Assembly (NCBI GenBank): GCA_026954015.1
Contig: JAIXLP010000044.1
Location: forward strand, 14,106-75,682
Direction: 5' to 3'
DNA: 61,577 nt
Origin: Burkholderiales bacterium
Lineage (GTDB): Bacteria > Pseudomonadota > Gammaproteobacteria > Burkholderiales > Burkholderiaceae_C
The notes below the pieces were generated by a model that worked only from the letters and a program-made list of their open reading frames with translations, did not search any database and was not told where the DNA came from. The translations under genes were made by a program, and so were the position numbers. Of the stretch, positions 10,444-19,036 are shown one piece after another (the first letter of the stretch is position 1; every line of letters starts with the position of its first letter).

Positions 10444-11388
10444 TCACTCGTAGCCGAACGAGCGCACGCGCGCCTCGTCGTCGGCCCAGCCCGAGCGCAC
10501 CTTGACCCACAGCTCCAGGAACACCTTGGCGCCCAGGAGCTTCTCCAGCTCCTGCCGCGCCTCGGTGCCGATGCGCTTGAGGCGCTCGCCGCCCTCGCCG
10601 ATCACCATCGCCTTGTGGCTATCGCGCTCGACGACGATGGTGGCGGCGATGCGCACGAAGCGCCCATGCCTGGGGCTGGGTTCTTCGGTGAACTGGTCGA
10701 TGACGACGGTGCAGGTGTAGGGCAGTTCGTCGCCGGTGAGGCGAAAGAGCTTCTCGCGCACCGTCTCGCTGGCGAGGAACTTCTCGCTGCGGTCGGTCAG
10801 CTCGTCCTCGCCGTACCACCAGCCCTGCTCGGGCAGGTAGCGCTCGACGATGTCGAGCAGCCGCTGCACGTCCGCCGGCTTCTTGGCCGACATCGGCACG
10901 AACTCGGCGAACGGGTGGCGCTCCTGCATGCCCTTGAGCCAGGGCGCGATCTCGGCGCGGCGGTGCACGGTATCGAGCTTGTTGGCGACGAGCAGCGCCG
11001 GCGTGCCCTCCTTGAGCAGGCTCAGCACCTTGGCGTCGTGCAGCGTGAAGCTGCCCGCCTCGACGACGAAGAGCACCACGTCCACGTCGCTCACCGCGCC
11101 CAGCACCGTCTTGTTCAACGACTTGTTGAGCGCCGAGCCGTGGCGCGTCTGGAAGCCCGGCGTATCGACGAAGACGAACTGCGCCGCCGCGCGCGTGCGG
11201 ATGCCCATGATGCGGTGGCGCGTGGTCTGCGCCTTGCGGCTGGTGATCGAGATCTTCTGGCCGACGAGCGCGTTCATCAGCGTGGACTTGCCCACGTTGG
11301 GCTTGCCGACGATGGCGATGAGGCCGCAGCGCTGCGCAGGCGCAGGGGAATTGGCGCCATCGGACGCGGAAGGGGCAGAGTCAGTCAT
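10444..11388 (-). CDS. era: GTPase Era
   Basis: Essential Ras-like GTPase that binds the 3' end of 16S rRNA and assists 30S maturation. From the ATG at 11388 it has 314 residues; G1 is GKPNVGKST (28-36), G3 is DTPGF, G4 is NKLD, and the C-terminal half carries the KH RNA-binding domain with [12 protein letters not shown] longer in-frame extension upstream is unconserved and rejected. It follows rnc by 215 bases, a gap that holds only a direct repeat (TCAAGGTTCA at 11568 and 11587) and the small palindrome CACCTGACAGGTG. Confidence 0.95.
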   Translation of the reverse strand: MTDSAPSASDGANSPAPAQRCGLIAIVGKPNVGKSTLMNALVGQKISITSRKAQTTRHRIMGIRTRAAAQFVFVDTPGFQTRHGSALNKSLNKTVLGAVSDVDVVLFVVEAGSFTLHDAKVLSLLKEGTPALLVANKLDTVHRRAEIAPWLKGMQERHPFAEFVPMSAKKPADVQRLLDIVERYLPEQGWWYGEDELTDRSEKFLASETVREKLFRLTGDELPYTCTVVIDQFTEEPSPRHGRFVRIAATIVVERDSHKAMVIGEGGERLKRIGTEARQELEKLLGAKVFLELWVKVRSGWADDEARVRSFGYE

Positions 11389-11603
11389 CCTGAATCCGGC
11401 CGTTGGATGCGCCTGCCAATGCCGTGACGGGCGTGCCAGGCAAGGCGTGAGGACGCAGCGCACTCCTGTGCGCAGGAACGAACAACGCCGCATGGCGCGG
11501 CCAGCAGGGTGCTGGCGGCTGCATGGCGCTGTCACCTGACAGGTGAACCCCATCGAAGCCAGAAAATTCAAGGTTCATAAGCACTATCAAGGTTCACGAG
11601 CGG

Positions 11604-12302
11604 TCAGCTGCCGGGTTGGGGGTCATGGGTTTTCAAGCGTTCGAGCATCGCGGCGGCGGCCATCTGTTCGGCAGCGCGGCGTGAGGCACCACTGCCTTGC
11701 TCGCGCAGTTGCAGCGGCTCCACGTCACAGCCGACTTCGAACACCTGATGGTGCGCCTCGCCGCTGGTGCGCAGCACAGCGTAACGCGGCAGCGGCATGT
11801 GTCGCGCCTGCAGCCATTCCTGCAACGCGGTCTTCGCGTCCTTGGCGGCAGCCCGCAGGCGCGGGCTCAGATCGACGTCCTCGAACAGGCGCCCGACCAG
11901 CGCGCTCGCACTGTCGTAGCCACCGTCGAGAAACACCGCACCGATCAGCGCCTCGACCGTGTCGGCCAGGATGGAAGCCCGCTCGCGCCCGCCCGAGCGC
12001 GCCTCGCCTTCGCCCAGGCGCAGTACCGGCGCGACCTGCAGCCGTAGCGCGATGCGGTGCAGCGCATCCTGGCGCACCAGCAGGGCCCGCACGCGCGAGA
12101 GTTCGCCCTCGGGCAGGTCGCTCAGGTGGGTGAACAGCAGCGCGGAGACCGCGAGATCGAGTACCGCGTCGCCCAGAAACTCCAGCCGTTCGTTGTGCTC
12201 GCTGCCAAAGCTGCGGTGCGTGAGGGCACGCTCCAGCAGCCGCGCGTCGGAAAAACGGTAATGCAGCCGCTGCTGCAACGCGTCAAGCAATTCCGGGGGC
12301 AC
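11604..12302 (-). CDS. rnc: Ribonuclease III
   Basis: Double-strand-specific endonuclease for rRNA processing and mRNA decay; 232 residues. The signature ERLEFLGDAVL (38-48) holds catalytic acidic residues, DTVEALIGAVFLDGG supplies the remaining metal ligands, and a double-stranded RNA-binding domain fills about residues 155-225 (GSGASRRAAEQMAAAAML). The start codon is GTG overlapping the stop of the DUF4845 gene (TAGTG), with no strong ribosome site, so it probably relies on translational coupling. The lepB-DUF4845-rnc-era order is typical of beta-proteobacteria. Confidence 0.95.
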   Translation of the reverse strand: MPPELLDALQQRLHYRFSDARLLERALTHRSFGSEHNERLEFLGDAVLDLAVSALLFTHLSDLPEGELSRVRALLVRQDALHRIALRLQVAPVLRLGEGEARSGGRERASILADTVEALIGAVFLDGGYDSASALVGRLFEDVDLSPRLRAAAKDAKTALQEWLQARHMPLPRYAVLRTSGEAHHQVFEVGCDVEPLQLREQGSGASRRAAEQMAAAAMLERLKTHDPQPGS

Positions 12303-12667
12303 TACTCGACGGAATCGCGAAAACGGTATACGAGATAGGCCGGGCCGACCAGCGCGATTTCACGTGAATAGTCGAACGACACGACAACCTTGTCGTCGCG
12401 CTTGGTGATTTCCAGATCCTTGCCGGTAATCGAGGAGATATCGTCGATCGCGGCGGCACGGTCGAACGCCGCCCGCACGCCGGCCACCGTCGTCTCTTCT
12501 CGCGCGGCCTTGGTCGCGGCCTTCTTGACGGCCTGGTACTCGATCAGGATGGGTACCGACTGCCCACCGATGGCAAACGCAGCGACCGCCAGCAGCCCGA
12601 TGACGATCACGCCGATGAACGACAACCCGCGTTGCCTGGACCGAAGTGCGCTGTGCTCCATCTCCAT
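12302..12667 (-). CDS. DUF4845 single-span membrane protein
   Basis: Uncharacterised 121-residue protein of the DUF4845 family, regularly found between lepB and rnc in beta-proteobacteria. After a short basic N-terminus (RSRQRGLSFIG) comes one hydrophobic segment at about residues 15-35. The start resembles a type IV pilin-like leader (QRGLSFIGV), and a small soluble domain follows. Molecular function is unknown; conserved synteny suggests a link to export or RNA processing, but that is inference. Confidence 0.85.
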   Translation of the reverse strand: MEMEHSALRSRQRGLSFIGVIVIGLLAVAAFAIGGQSVPILIEYQAVKKAATKAAREETTVAGVRAAFDRAAAIDDISSITGKDLEITKRDDKVVVSFDYSREIALVGPAYLVYRFRDSVE

Positions 12668-12683
12668 GTTTTCGCCTCCCTGT

Positions 12684-13661
12684 TCAGTTGAATGACCCGA
12701 TGCGTCCGAGGTTACCGAAATTCATCCAGACGAAAAAGGCCTTGCCCACGATATTTTCCTCAGGCACAAACCCCCAATAGCGCGAATCGAGGGAATTATC
12801 CCGGTTATCTCCCATCATGAAATAGTGCCCCGCCGGAACCTTGCACACCACCCCCTCGACGCTGTAATTGCACATTTCACGGTATTTGAATTCGCTCGCG
12901 CCCTGCACGAAGGCCGGTACGTCCTTGTTCAGGATGATCTCATGCGTGTGCAGGCCAAGCTGCTCCTGCTTCTGCGCAAAATAGCGCATCGCATCGGCGT
13001 CGAAGAACTCGGGCAGATCCTTGAGCGGCACTTCCTTGCCGTTGATGGTGAGGCGCTTGTTCAAATATGCCACCTCGTCGCCGGGCACGCCCACCACGCG
13101 CTTGATGTAGTCCAGGCTGGGCTGCGGCGGATAGCGAAACACCATCACGTCGCCGCGCTGCGGCGCATTGCCCTGCGTGAGGCGGGTATTGAACACCGGC
13201 AGGCGCAGGCCGTAGGTGTATTTGTTGACCAGGATGAGGTCGCCCACGAGCAGCGTCGGAATCATCGACCCAGACGGAATCTTGAACGGCTCGAACAGGA
13301 ACGAGCGCAGCAGGAACACCACCGCGATCACCGGGAACAAACCCGCCGTCCAGTCGAGCCACCACGGCTGCATCAAGAGGCGCTCACGCGTTTCCTGCAC
13401 GCCGCTGTCGTCGCCCTGCGCGATGCCCATGCGGTCGAGTTCGCTGCGCCGCTCGGCCGCCGCGGCCTGCACCGCCTGCGCCGCGCGCCGCCGCCGCGGG
13501 AGGAAGTACAGCCGCTCAGCCAGCCAGTACAGGCCGGTGACCAGCGTCGCGAGCATCAGCAGCAACGCGAAATTGCCCTCGATCGCACCGAAGTACCAGG
13601 CGCCGATATAGGCGACAAAGGCCGCGAGCACCGCGGCGGTAATGGCTTGCATGGCCTGCAT
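12684..13661 (-). CDS. lepB: Signal peptidase I
   Basis: Inner-membrane serine protease that removes signal peptides from exported proteins. Two N-terminal membrane segments precede a third near residue 110; the catalytic Ser132 is in PSGSM and the Lys187 base is in DYIKRVVGVPGD; the C-terminal box is MGDNRDNSLDSRYWG. I chose the ATG at 13661 because GGAGGA sits nine bases upstream, giving 325 residues; a TTG at 13670 overlapping the lepA stop would place that site too close. It lies directly behind lepA, the standard arrangement. Confidence 0.94.
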   Translation of the reverse strand: MQAMQAITAAVLAAFVAYIGAWYFGAIEGNFALLLMLATLVTGLYWLAERLYFLPRRRRAAQAVQAAAAERRSELDRMGIAQGDDSGVQETRERLLMQPWWLDWTAGLFPVIAVVFLLRSFLFEPFKIPSGSMIPTLLVGDLILVNKYTYGLRLPVFNTRLTQGNAPQRGDVMVFRYPPQPSLDYIKRVVGVPGDEVAYLNKRLTINGKEVPLKDLPEFFDADAMRYFAQKQEQLGLHTHEIILNKDVPAFVQGASEFKYREMCNYSVEGVVCKVPAGHYFMMGDNRDNSLDSRYWGFVPEENIVGKAFFVWMNFGNLGRIGSFN

Positions 13662-13666
13662 CGACG

Positions 13667-15475
13667 TCAATCCTCCACTTGCAGGATGGCGAGGAACGCC
13701 TCCTGCGGCACCTCGACGGTGCCGATCTGTTTCATGCGCTTCTTGCCGGCCTTCTGCTTTTCCAGCAGCTTGCGCTTGCGCGTGATGTCACCGCCGTAGC
13801 ACTTGGCCAGCACGTTCTTGCGCATCGCCTTCACGGTCTCGCGCGCGATGATGTTGGCGCCGATCGCCGCCTGGATCGCCACGTCGAACATCTGGCGGCT
13901 GATGATCTCGCGCATCTTGGCCACCACCGCGCGGCCGCGGTACTGCGCCTGGCTGCGGTGCACGATGATGGAAAGCGCATCCACCTTCTCGCCATTGAGC
14001 AGGATGTCCACCTTGACCACGTCGGACGCGCGGTATTCCTTGAACGCATAGTCCATCGACGCATAGCCGCGCGAAATGGATTTGAGCTTGTCGAAGAAGT
14101 CGAGCACGATCTCGCCCAGCGGCAGCTCGTAAGTGAGCATCACCTGGCGGCCGTGGTACTGCATGTTCACCTGGATGCCGCGCTTGGCATTGCACAGCGT
14201 CATCACCGGGCCGACATAGTCCTGCGGCATGTACAGATGCACCGTGACGATGGGCTCGCGCACCTCCTCGATGTGGCCCGCATCGGGCATCTTGGAGGGG
14301 TTTTCGACGCGGACCACGGAGCCGTCGCCCTTGAGCACCTCGTACACCACGCTGGGCGCGGTGGTGATCAGGTCCTGGTCGAACTCGCGCTCCAGGCGCT
14401 CCTGCACGATTTCCATGTGCAGCAGGCCCAGAAAACCGCAGCGAAAGCCGAAGCCCAGCGCCTGGCTCACCTCCGGCTCGAAATGCAGCGAGGCGTCGTT
14501 GAGCTGCAGCTTTTCCAGCGCGTCGCGCAGTTGGTCGTACTGGTTGGCTTCCGTCGGATAGAGCCCGGCGAACACCTGCGGCTGGATTTCCTTGAAACCC
14601 GGCAGCGCGTGCGCCGCGGGCCCCGCATTGTTGGGCAGCTTCTTTTCCAGCGTGACGGTATCGCCCACCTTGGCCGCCTTGAGCTCCTTGATGCCGCAGA
14701 TCAGATAGCCCACCTCGCCCGCGCTCAGGCTCTCACGCACCTGCTGCGCCGGGGTGAACACGCCGAGCTGGTTGGCTTCGTAGGCGGCGCCCGTGGCCAT
14801 GAGCTTGATGCGCTCACCCTTCTTCAGCTGACCGTCAACCACGCGCAACAGCATCACCACGCCCACGTAGCTGTCGAACCACGAATCAATGATCATGGCG
14901 CGCAGCGGGCCGTCCGCATCGCCCTTGGGCGGCGGCACCTTGGCCACCACCGCCTCCAGAATCTCGTCCACGCCCATGCCGGTCTTGGCCGAGCACGGGA
15001 TCGCATCGGTCGCGTCGATGCCGATCACGTCCTCGATCTCTTCCTTGGCGGTCTCGGGATCGGCCTGCGGCAGGTCCATCTTGTTGAGCACGGGCAGCAC
15101 TTCCACGCCCAGGTCGAGCGCGGTGTAGCAGTTGGCCACCGTCTGCGCCTCCACCCCCTGGCTCGCGTCGACCACCAGCAGCGCGCCCTCGCACGCCGAG
15201 AGCGAACGGCTCACCTCGTAGGAGAAGTCCACGTGCCCCGGCGTGTCGATGAGGTTCAGGTTGTAGATCTGCCCGTCGCGCGCGGTGTAGGACAGCGCCG
15301 CCGTCTGCGCCTTGATGGTGATGCCGCGCTCCTTCTCGATCTCCATCGAGTCGAGCACCTGCGCCTGCATTTCACGGTCCTGCAGCCCACCGCAGCGCTG
15401 GATGATGCGGTCCGCCAGCGTCGACTTGCCGTGGTCGATGTGCGCGATGATCGAAAAATTCCTGATGTGTTTCAT
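13667..15475 (-). CDS. lepA: Elongation factor 4 (LepA)
   Basis: Ribosomal GTPase EF4, linked to back-translocation and 30S biogenesis. The 602-residue length from the ATG at 15475 ([19 protein letters not shown]) is standard. G1 is [10 protein letters not shown]3 is DTPGHVDF, G4 is NKMD, and the LepA-specific C-terminal domain is complete ([17 protein letters not shown]). An in-frame extension upstream is unconserved. It has its own upstream region behind a terminator, so it is probably not dependent on the protease gene before it. Confidence 0.96.
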   Translation of the reverse strand: MKHIRNFSIIAHIDHGKSTLADRIIQRCGGLQDREMQAQVLDSMEIEKERGITIKAQTAALSYTARDGQIYNLNLIDTPGHVDFSYEVSRSLSACEGALLVVDASQGVEAQTVANCYTALDLGVEVLPVLNKMDLPQADPETAKEEIEDVIGIDATDAIPCSAKTGMGVDEILEAVVAKVPPPKGDADGPLRAMIIDSWFDSYVGVVMLLRVVDGQLKKGERIKLMATGAAYEANQLGVFTPAQQVRESLSAGEVGYLICGIKELKAAKVGDTVTLEKKLPNNAGPAAHALPGFKEIQPQVFAGLYPTEANQYDQLRDALEKLQLNDASLHFEPEVSQALGFGFRCGFLGLLHMEIVQERLEREFDQDLITTAPSVVYEVLKGDGSVVRVENPSKMPDAGHIEEVREPIVTVHLYMPQDYVGPVMTLCNAKRGIQVNMQYHGRQVMLTYELPLGEIVLDFFDKLKSISRGYASMDYAFKEYRASDVVKVDILLNGEKVDALSIIVHRSQAQYRGRAVVAKMREIISRQMFDVAIQAAIGANIIARETVKAMRKNVLAKCYGGDITRKRKLLEKQKAGKKRMKQIGTVEVPQEAFLAILQVED

Positions 15476-15564
15476 CCAGCAGCCAAGAAGAACGCAGCGG
15501 GCCTCGCAGCACACCACACCGCAGCGATGCGGGCGCCAGCGGCATCCAGCCGCCCCGACGCATG

Positions 15565-15596
15565 AAAAAAGGGCGCGTCAGCCATGCGACGCGCCC
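15565..15596 (-). terminator. Intrinsic terminator after the Do-type protease gene
   Basis: Minus-strand stem GGGCGCGTC paired with GACGCGCCC (nine pairs, eight-base loop) followed by six T. It lies about 105 bases past the protease stop and separates that gene from lepA. Confidence 0.85.
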
Positions 15597-15626
15597 CAGA
15601 CCAACTGGCATCTGCGAAAGAGTTGG
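15565..15626 (-). ncRNA. Possible short RNA or lepA leader attenuator
   Basis: On the minus strand a -10-like TACAAT (15638-15633) is followed six bases later by a 5' hairpin (CCAACT and AGTTGG arms, 15626-15601) and then by the intrinsic terminator at 15596-15565. A transcript from this hexamer would be about 62 bases long and start and end in hairpins, like many stable small RNAs. No good -35 is visible. It could instead be part of the protease gene's 3' end or an attenuated leader of lepA. Confidence 0.35.
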
Positions 15627-15702
15627 AGGGCCATTGTAACGAAGCAGCGCACCCGGCACGCCCGATGTGGCCGCCGCCGGGATCGGGGCGATTTTACGGG
15701 TG

Positions 15703-17184
15703 TCAGCGCTCAGGCCGTATCAGCGTGTACTGCGCCCACTCGCCGCGACGAAACAGCACGTTCAGCGGCTTCTTCTTGTCCGCCTTGGCCAACGCCGCGT
15801 CAAAGTCCTTGACGGTGCGCACCTCGGCATTGCCCACCGCGATGATCACATCGTCGACGCGCAAACCCGCGCGCGCAGAGGGCCCGGTCGCGCCGACCAC
15901 GCGCACACCACCCTTGACATTCAGCTCCCGGGCCTGCTCGGCCGTCAACGCCGCCACCGACAGGCCCCACTGCTTCGCGTCCGCCGATGGAGCCTCGCCG
16001 TGCGGCTTGGTATCGCTCGCGCTGGCGCTCGCCTCGCCGTCGGACGGCACCTCGGCGATCGTGATCGTCAGATCGCGCGCGCTGCCACGGTGCATCACGG
16101 TCACCGTGGTCCTGGTGCCGGGCTTCGTATTGCCCACCATGCGTGGCAGATCGGAGACCTTTTCGACCGTCTTGCCGTCGTAGCGCGTGATGACGTCACC
16201 CGCCTCGATGCCCGCCTTCTGCGCCGGGGAACCCACCTCGACCGCGCGCACCAGCGCGCCCTCGGTCTTGGCCAGGCCCATCGCGTCCGCGACGTCCTTC
16301 GTGACCGGCTCGATCTGCACGCCGATGCGCCCGCGGCTCACGCGGCCGGTGGCGCGCAACTGATCGCTCACGCGCATCGCCTCGTCGATCGGGATCGCGA
16401 ACGAAATACCCATGAAACCACCCGAGCGCGAATAGATCTGGCTGTTGATGCCGACGACCTCGCCGCGCATGTTCAACAGCGGCCCACCGGAGTTGCCCGG
16501 ATTGATCGCCACGTCCGTCTGGATGAACGGCAGGTAGTCGCCGGTATCGCGCTGCTTGGCGCTCACGATGCCGGCCGTGACGGTGTTGTCGAGCCCGAAC
16601 GGCGAGCCGATCGCCATCACCCACTCGCCCACCTTCAGGCGCGTGACGTCGCCTATCTTCACCGCGGGCAGGCCGCTGGCGTCGATCTTGACCACCGCCA
16701 CGTCAGAGCGCTTGTCCGCGCCGATGATCCTGGCCTTGAACTCGCGCTTGTCCGTGAGCGTCACCACCACTTCGTCGGCGCCGTCGACCACGTGCGCGTT
16801 CGTCATCACGTAGCCGTCGGCCGTCAGGATGAAGCCCGAGCCCACGCCACGCGGCTGCTCCTGCGGGTTGCCGGGGCGCTGCCCGCGCGGACGCGGCGTG
16901 TTGGGGATCGGTATGCCGAAGCGCCGGAAGAACTCCAGCATGTCCTCGTCAGGCCCGTCGGACGAGGCGTTGCCATCGGCCTTTTCCATGGTGCGGATGT
17001 TCACGACCGAGGGGCCCACGGCGTCCACGAGCTCGGTGAAATCGGGCAGACCACGAACGGCGGGCGCCGACTGCGCCTGTACCGGCAGCGGCAGCAACGC
17101 CCCCATCGAACCGGCCGCCATGGCCAGTACGGCGGTCAAGGCCAGTGCTCGCGCGGTGCGCTCGGGCCGGATGCACAGCATCAT
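15703..17184 (-). CDS. mucD: Do-type periplasmic serine protease (DegP/MucD)
   Basis: HtrA-family protease and chaperone for misfolded envelope proteins. From the ATG at 17184 it has 493 residues: a signal peptide ending VQAQ, then the S1C domain with His in TNAHVVDGADE, Asp in RSDVAVVKI and Ser in GNSGGPLLN, then two PDZ domains (the first around GRIGVQIEPV, the second around GVRVVGATGPSARAGLRVDD). A purine-rich ribosome site (AAGAGGAAGAG) supports the start; a second ATG follows immediately. It lies behind rpoE-rseA, matching the MucD gene of sigma-E operons. Confidence 0.92.
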   Translation of the reverse strand: MMLCIRPERTARALALTAVLAMAAGSMGALLPLPVQAQSAPAVRGLPDFTELVDAVGPSVVNIRTMEKADGNASSDGPDEDMLEFFRRFGIPIPNTPRPRGQRPGNPQEQPRGVGSGFILTADGYVMTNAHVVDGADEVVVTLTDKREFKARIIGADKRSDVAVVKIDASGLPAVKIGDVTRLKVGEWVMAIGSPFGLDNTVTAGIVSAKQRDTGDYLPFIQTDVAINPGNSGGPLLNMRGEVVGINSQIYSRSGGFMGISFAIPIDEAMRVSDQLRATGRVSRGRIGVQIEPVTKDVADAMGLAKTEGALVRAVEVGSPAQKAGIEAGDVITRYDGKTVEKVSDLPRMVGNTKPGTRTTVTVMHRGSARDLTITIAEVPSDGEASASASDTKPHGEAPSADAKQWGLSVAALTAEQARELNVKGGVRVVGATGPSARAGLRVDDVIIAVGNAEVRTVKDFDAALAKADKKKPLNVLFRRGEWAQYTLIRPER

Positions 17185-17217
17185 CGTCTCTTCCTCTTCT
17201 CCAGATCGATCCATACG

Positions 17218-17240
17218 AAAAGCCGCCTCGGATGGGCGGC
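17218..17240 (-). terminator. Terminator-like hairpin between rseA and the protease gene
   Basis: Minus-strand GCCGCC and GGCGGC arms around a seven-base loop, followed by four T. The T tract is short, so it may only attenuate transcription, lowering protease gene expression relative to rpoE-rseA. Confidence 0.45.
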
Positions 17241-17267
17241 CGTCTGACGTCAAGCGTACCGCAGCGC

Positions 17268-17876
17268 TCAACGCTTGGGCGCCGCCTGAAGCGAAGCGTT
17301 GCGCAGGAACGGCTCACGCAGGACCACGCTCATGCCGCTGTACCGCGACGATTGCCGCATCAGCTCATCCAGCCGCGGATCGCGAATGACATTCTGATTG
17401 TCAACGACGAGCTGCGGCACCGCCTGCGCCCCTTGCGCCGGTGCCGTGGGCACGGGGTCCGCCGCCGCAAGCTGGGCGCCGCCGCCCCCCACGCCCACAC
17501 CAAGGTTGGCGTAGGCCGTCCAGCCCAGCGCCACCGCAGCCGTCAGCGACGCGAACCCGGCAGCGAGCTTCCAGTGCCACAACGGGGCGTTCGCCGCGTC
17601 GGTTCGGGTGGAGGCCACAGGTGCCACGGTAGCCGCAACCGGGGCCAGGCGCGGCTCCTTCGCCATCTGCACGCGCAGGCGATCAAGCAGGGCCGCGTCA
17701 AGTGTCGGCGAGACCGCCACCCCGCGCAACACGTCGCCCACCACGTGGTAGGTCTTCCACGCCGATTGACCCGGCCCGGTCCGTGCGTAGGCCAGCACAT
17801 CCGCGCATTCGCCGGCGGAAAGTTCCCCGTCAGCCAGCGCCGACAGACGTTCCTGCATCGCTACTTCGTCATTCAT
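17268..17876 (-). CDS. rseA: Anti-sigma-E factor RseA
   Basis: Membrane-bound inhibitor of sigma-E, 202 residues. The N-terminal cytoplasmic domain (MQERLSALADGELS, then W-K-TYHVVGDVLRG) is the RseA sigma-binding fold; one membrane span lies at about residues 104-122 (LAAGFASLTAAVALGW), and a periplasmic C-terminal part follows, with an R-rich LRQSSRYSG-like patch near the end. It is adjacent to rpoE as usual. No rseB lies between it and the protease gene. Confidence 0.9.
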   Translation of the reverse strand: MNDEVAMQERLSALADGELSAGECADVLAYARTGPGQSAWKTYHVVGDVLRGVAVSPTLDAALLDRLRVQMAKEPRLAPVAATVAPVASTRTDAANAPLWHWKLAAGFASLTAAVALGWTAYANLGVGVGGGGAQLAAADPVPTAPAQGAQAVPQLVVDNQNVIRDPRLDELMRQSSRYSGMSVVLREPFLRNASLQAAPKR

Positions 17877-17897
17877 GGCGTTACCCCATCGTGCCCC

Positions 17898-18542
17898 TTA
17901 CCAGCGTTTGCCTGTGCGTCGCTCCAGCAGCGGCTTGACCTTCACCGAGATCGCCTCGCGTGCGCGAAAGATCCGCGACCGCACCGTCCCGATCGGACAG
18001 TTCATGGCCTGCGCGATCTCCTCGTAACTCAGCCCTTCGATCTCGCGCAGCGTCACGGCCTCACGCAATTCTGCAGGCAGCGCCTGCAGCGCCGCCTCGA
18101 CCGCATCGGCCACTTCACGCGCTGCCAGCACCGTCTCCGGCGTCTCGTCCGTCGTTAGTTCCCGCGCGAGCAAGGAAGTTTCATCCTCGTCATCGGCTGC
18201 GCCGCGCAGCGCGCTTTCAGTGATCAAGGGATCACGCTTGAGGTCCATCAGGGTCTTTTTGGCCGTATTCACCGCGATGCGGTAGAGCCAGGTATAGAAC
18301 TGCGCGTCGCCGCGAAACTGGTGCAGCGCGCGGTAGGCGCGCAAAAAGGTCTCCTGCGCGATGTCCTGCACCAGATCGACGTCGCGCACCATGCGCCCGA
18401 TCAACCGCTCGATACGCCGCTGGTACTTGATCACGAGCAGCTCGTATGCGCGCTGGTCGCCCGCCACCGTACGCTCGACCAGCAGCTGGTCGCTGTCGAG
18501 CGGCCGATCCGCACCCGATGGCGGTGGTGCCTCGGCAGTCAT
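17898..18542 (-). CDS. rpoE: RNA polymerase sigma factor RpoE (sigma-E)
   Basis: ECF sigma factor of 214 residues controlling envelope stress genes. Region 2 is clear (YELLVIKYQRRIERLIGRMV, then DLVQDIAQETFLRAYRAL and the aromatic FYTWLYRIAVNTAKK), followed by an acidic linker and region 4 (LPAELREAVTLREIEGLSY, EEIAQAMNCPIGTVRSRIFRA). It starts at the ATG overlapping the stop of the small membrane protein upstream (ATGA) and is followed by rseA after 21 bases. Confidence 0.96.
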   Translation of the reverse strand: MTAEAPPPSGADRPLDSDQLLVERTVAGDQRAYELLVIKYQRRIERLIGRMVRDVDLVQDIAQETFLRAYRALHQFRGDAQFYTWLYRIAVNTAKKTLMDLKRDPLITESALRGAADDEDETSLLARELTTDETPETVLAAREVADAVEAALQALPAELREAVTLREIEGLSYEEIAQAMNCPIGTVRSRIFRAREAISVKVKPLLERRTGKRW

Positions 18543-19000
18543 CGGTCAACCCGTGTCGCGGCCGTCGCGACCAGCGCGCGCCGCAGGTCCATCCAGCGTC
18601 CAGGCTCAGCACGCCGCGACAGCCAGAGCCACTCGGCGCCGCCGCGCTGCCCACGCACCGTGACGAGGAGGCGCGATTGCAGGTCCATGCAGATTTCGGG
18701 AACCGCGACGGCCACCTCGCCCTCCACTGGCGCCACACGCCACCATTGCCCGCCGTCCCACGCGAGCGCGCCGCCGCCGGCTGCGCGATGCCCCCGCCAG
18801 GCGCGGTACGCCAGCGCAGCGCACGCGAACCACAGCGCCATGCCCACCCCTACCCTGGCTACGCTTGCCGGCTGCTGTGCCAGCCAGGCCAGCACGCACC
18901 CCAGTCCCGCGGCAGACACTGCCCCCAGCGCCAGCCCCACGCCGCGCGACACCGTCAGCGGGTAGCGCACCGCGGGAGCGTGACGATCCGAGGCTGTCAT
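18539..19000 (-). CDS. Small two-span membrane protein, YgfX-like
   Basis: Uncharacterised 153-residue protein. Two hydrophobic segments (about residues 20-42 and 48-66) are followed by a soluble beta-rich domain with repeated Trp-Gly features (WDGGQWWRVAP, EWLWLSRRAEPGRW). The topology and WDG-W pattern resemble YgfX/CptA-type proteins, but the match is by eye only. It lies between fabF and rpoE and overlaps the rpoE start by four bases, so its translation probably feeds rpoE. A role in the envelope stress unit is inferred from position only. Confidence 0.6.
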   Translation of the reverse strand: MTASDRHAPAVRYPLTVSRGVGLALGAVSAAGLGCVLAWLAQQPASVARVGVGMALWFACAALAYRAWRGHRAAGGGALAWDGGQWWRVAPVEGEVAVAVPEICMDLQSRLLVTVRGQRGGAEWLWLSRRAEPGRWMDLRRALVATAATRVDR

Positions 19001-19036
19001 CGTCCAGGCACCAGGTGCCGCACCGGGGCGGCCCTG

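Noticed and set aside
11381..11590. 69-codon frame in the rnc-era gap
   Set aside because: Overlaps the era start out of frame and lacks protein-like composition; the gap holds only short repeats.
13679..15565. A 628-codon plus-strand open frame antisense to lepA
   Set aside because: High-GC codon bias leaves the opposite frame open; its composition is His/Arg/Leu-rich and protein-unlike, while lepA on the other strand is complete and conserved.
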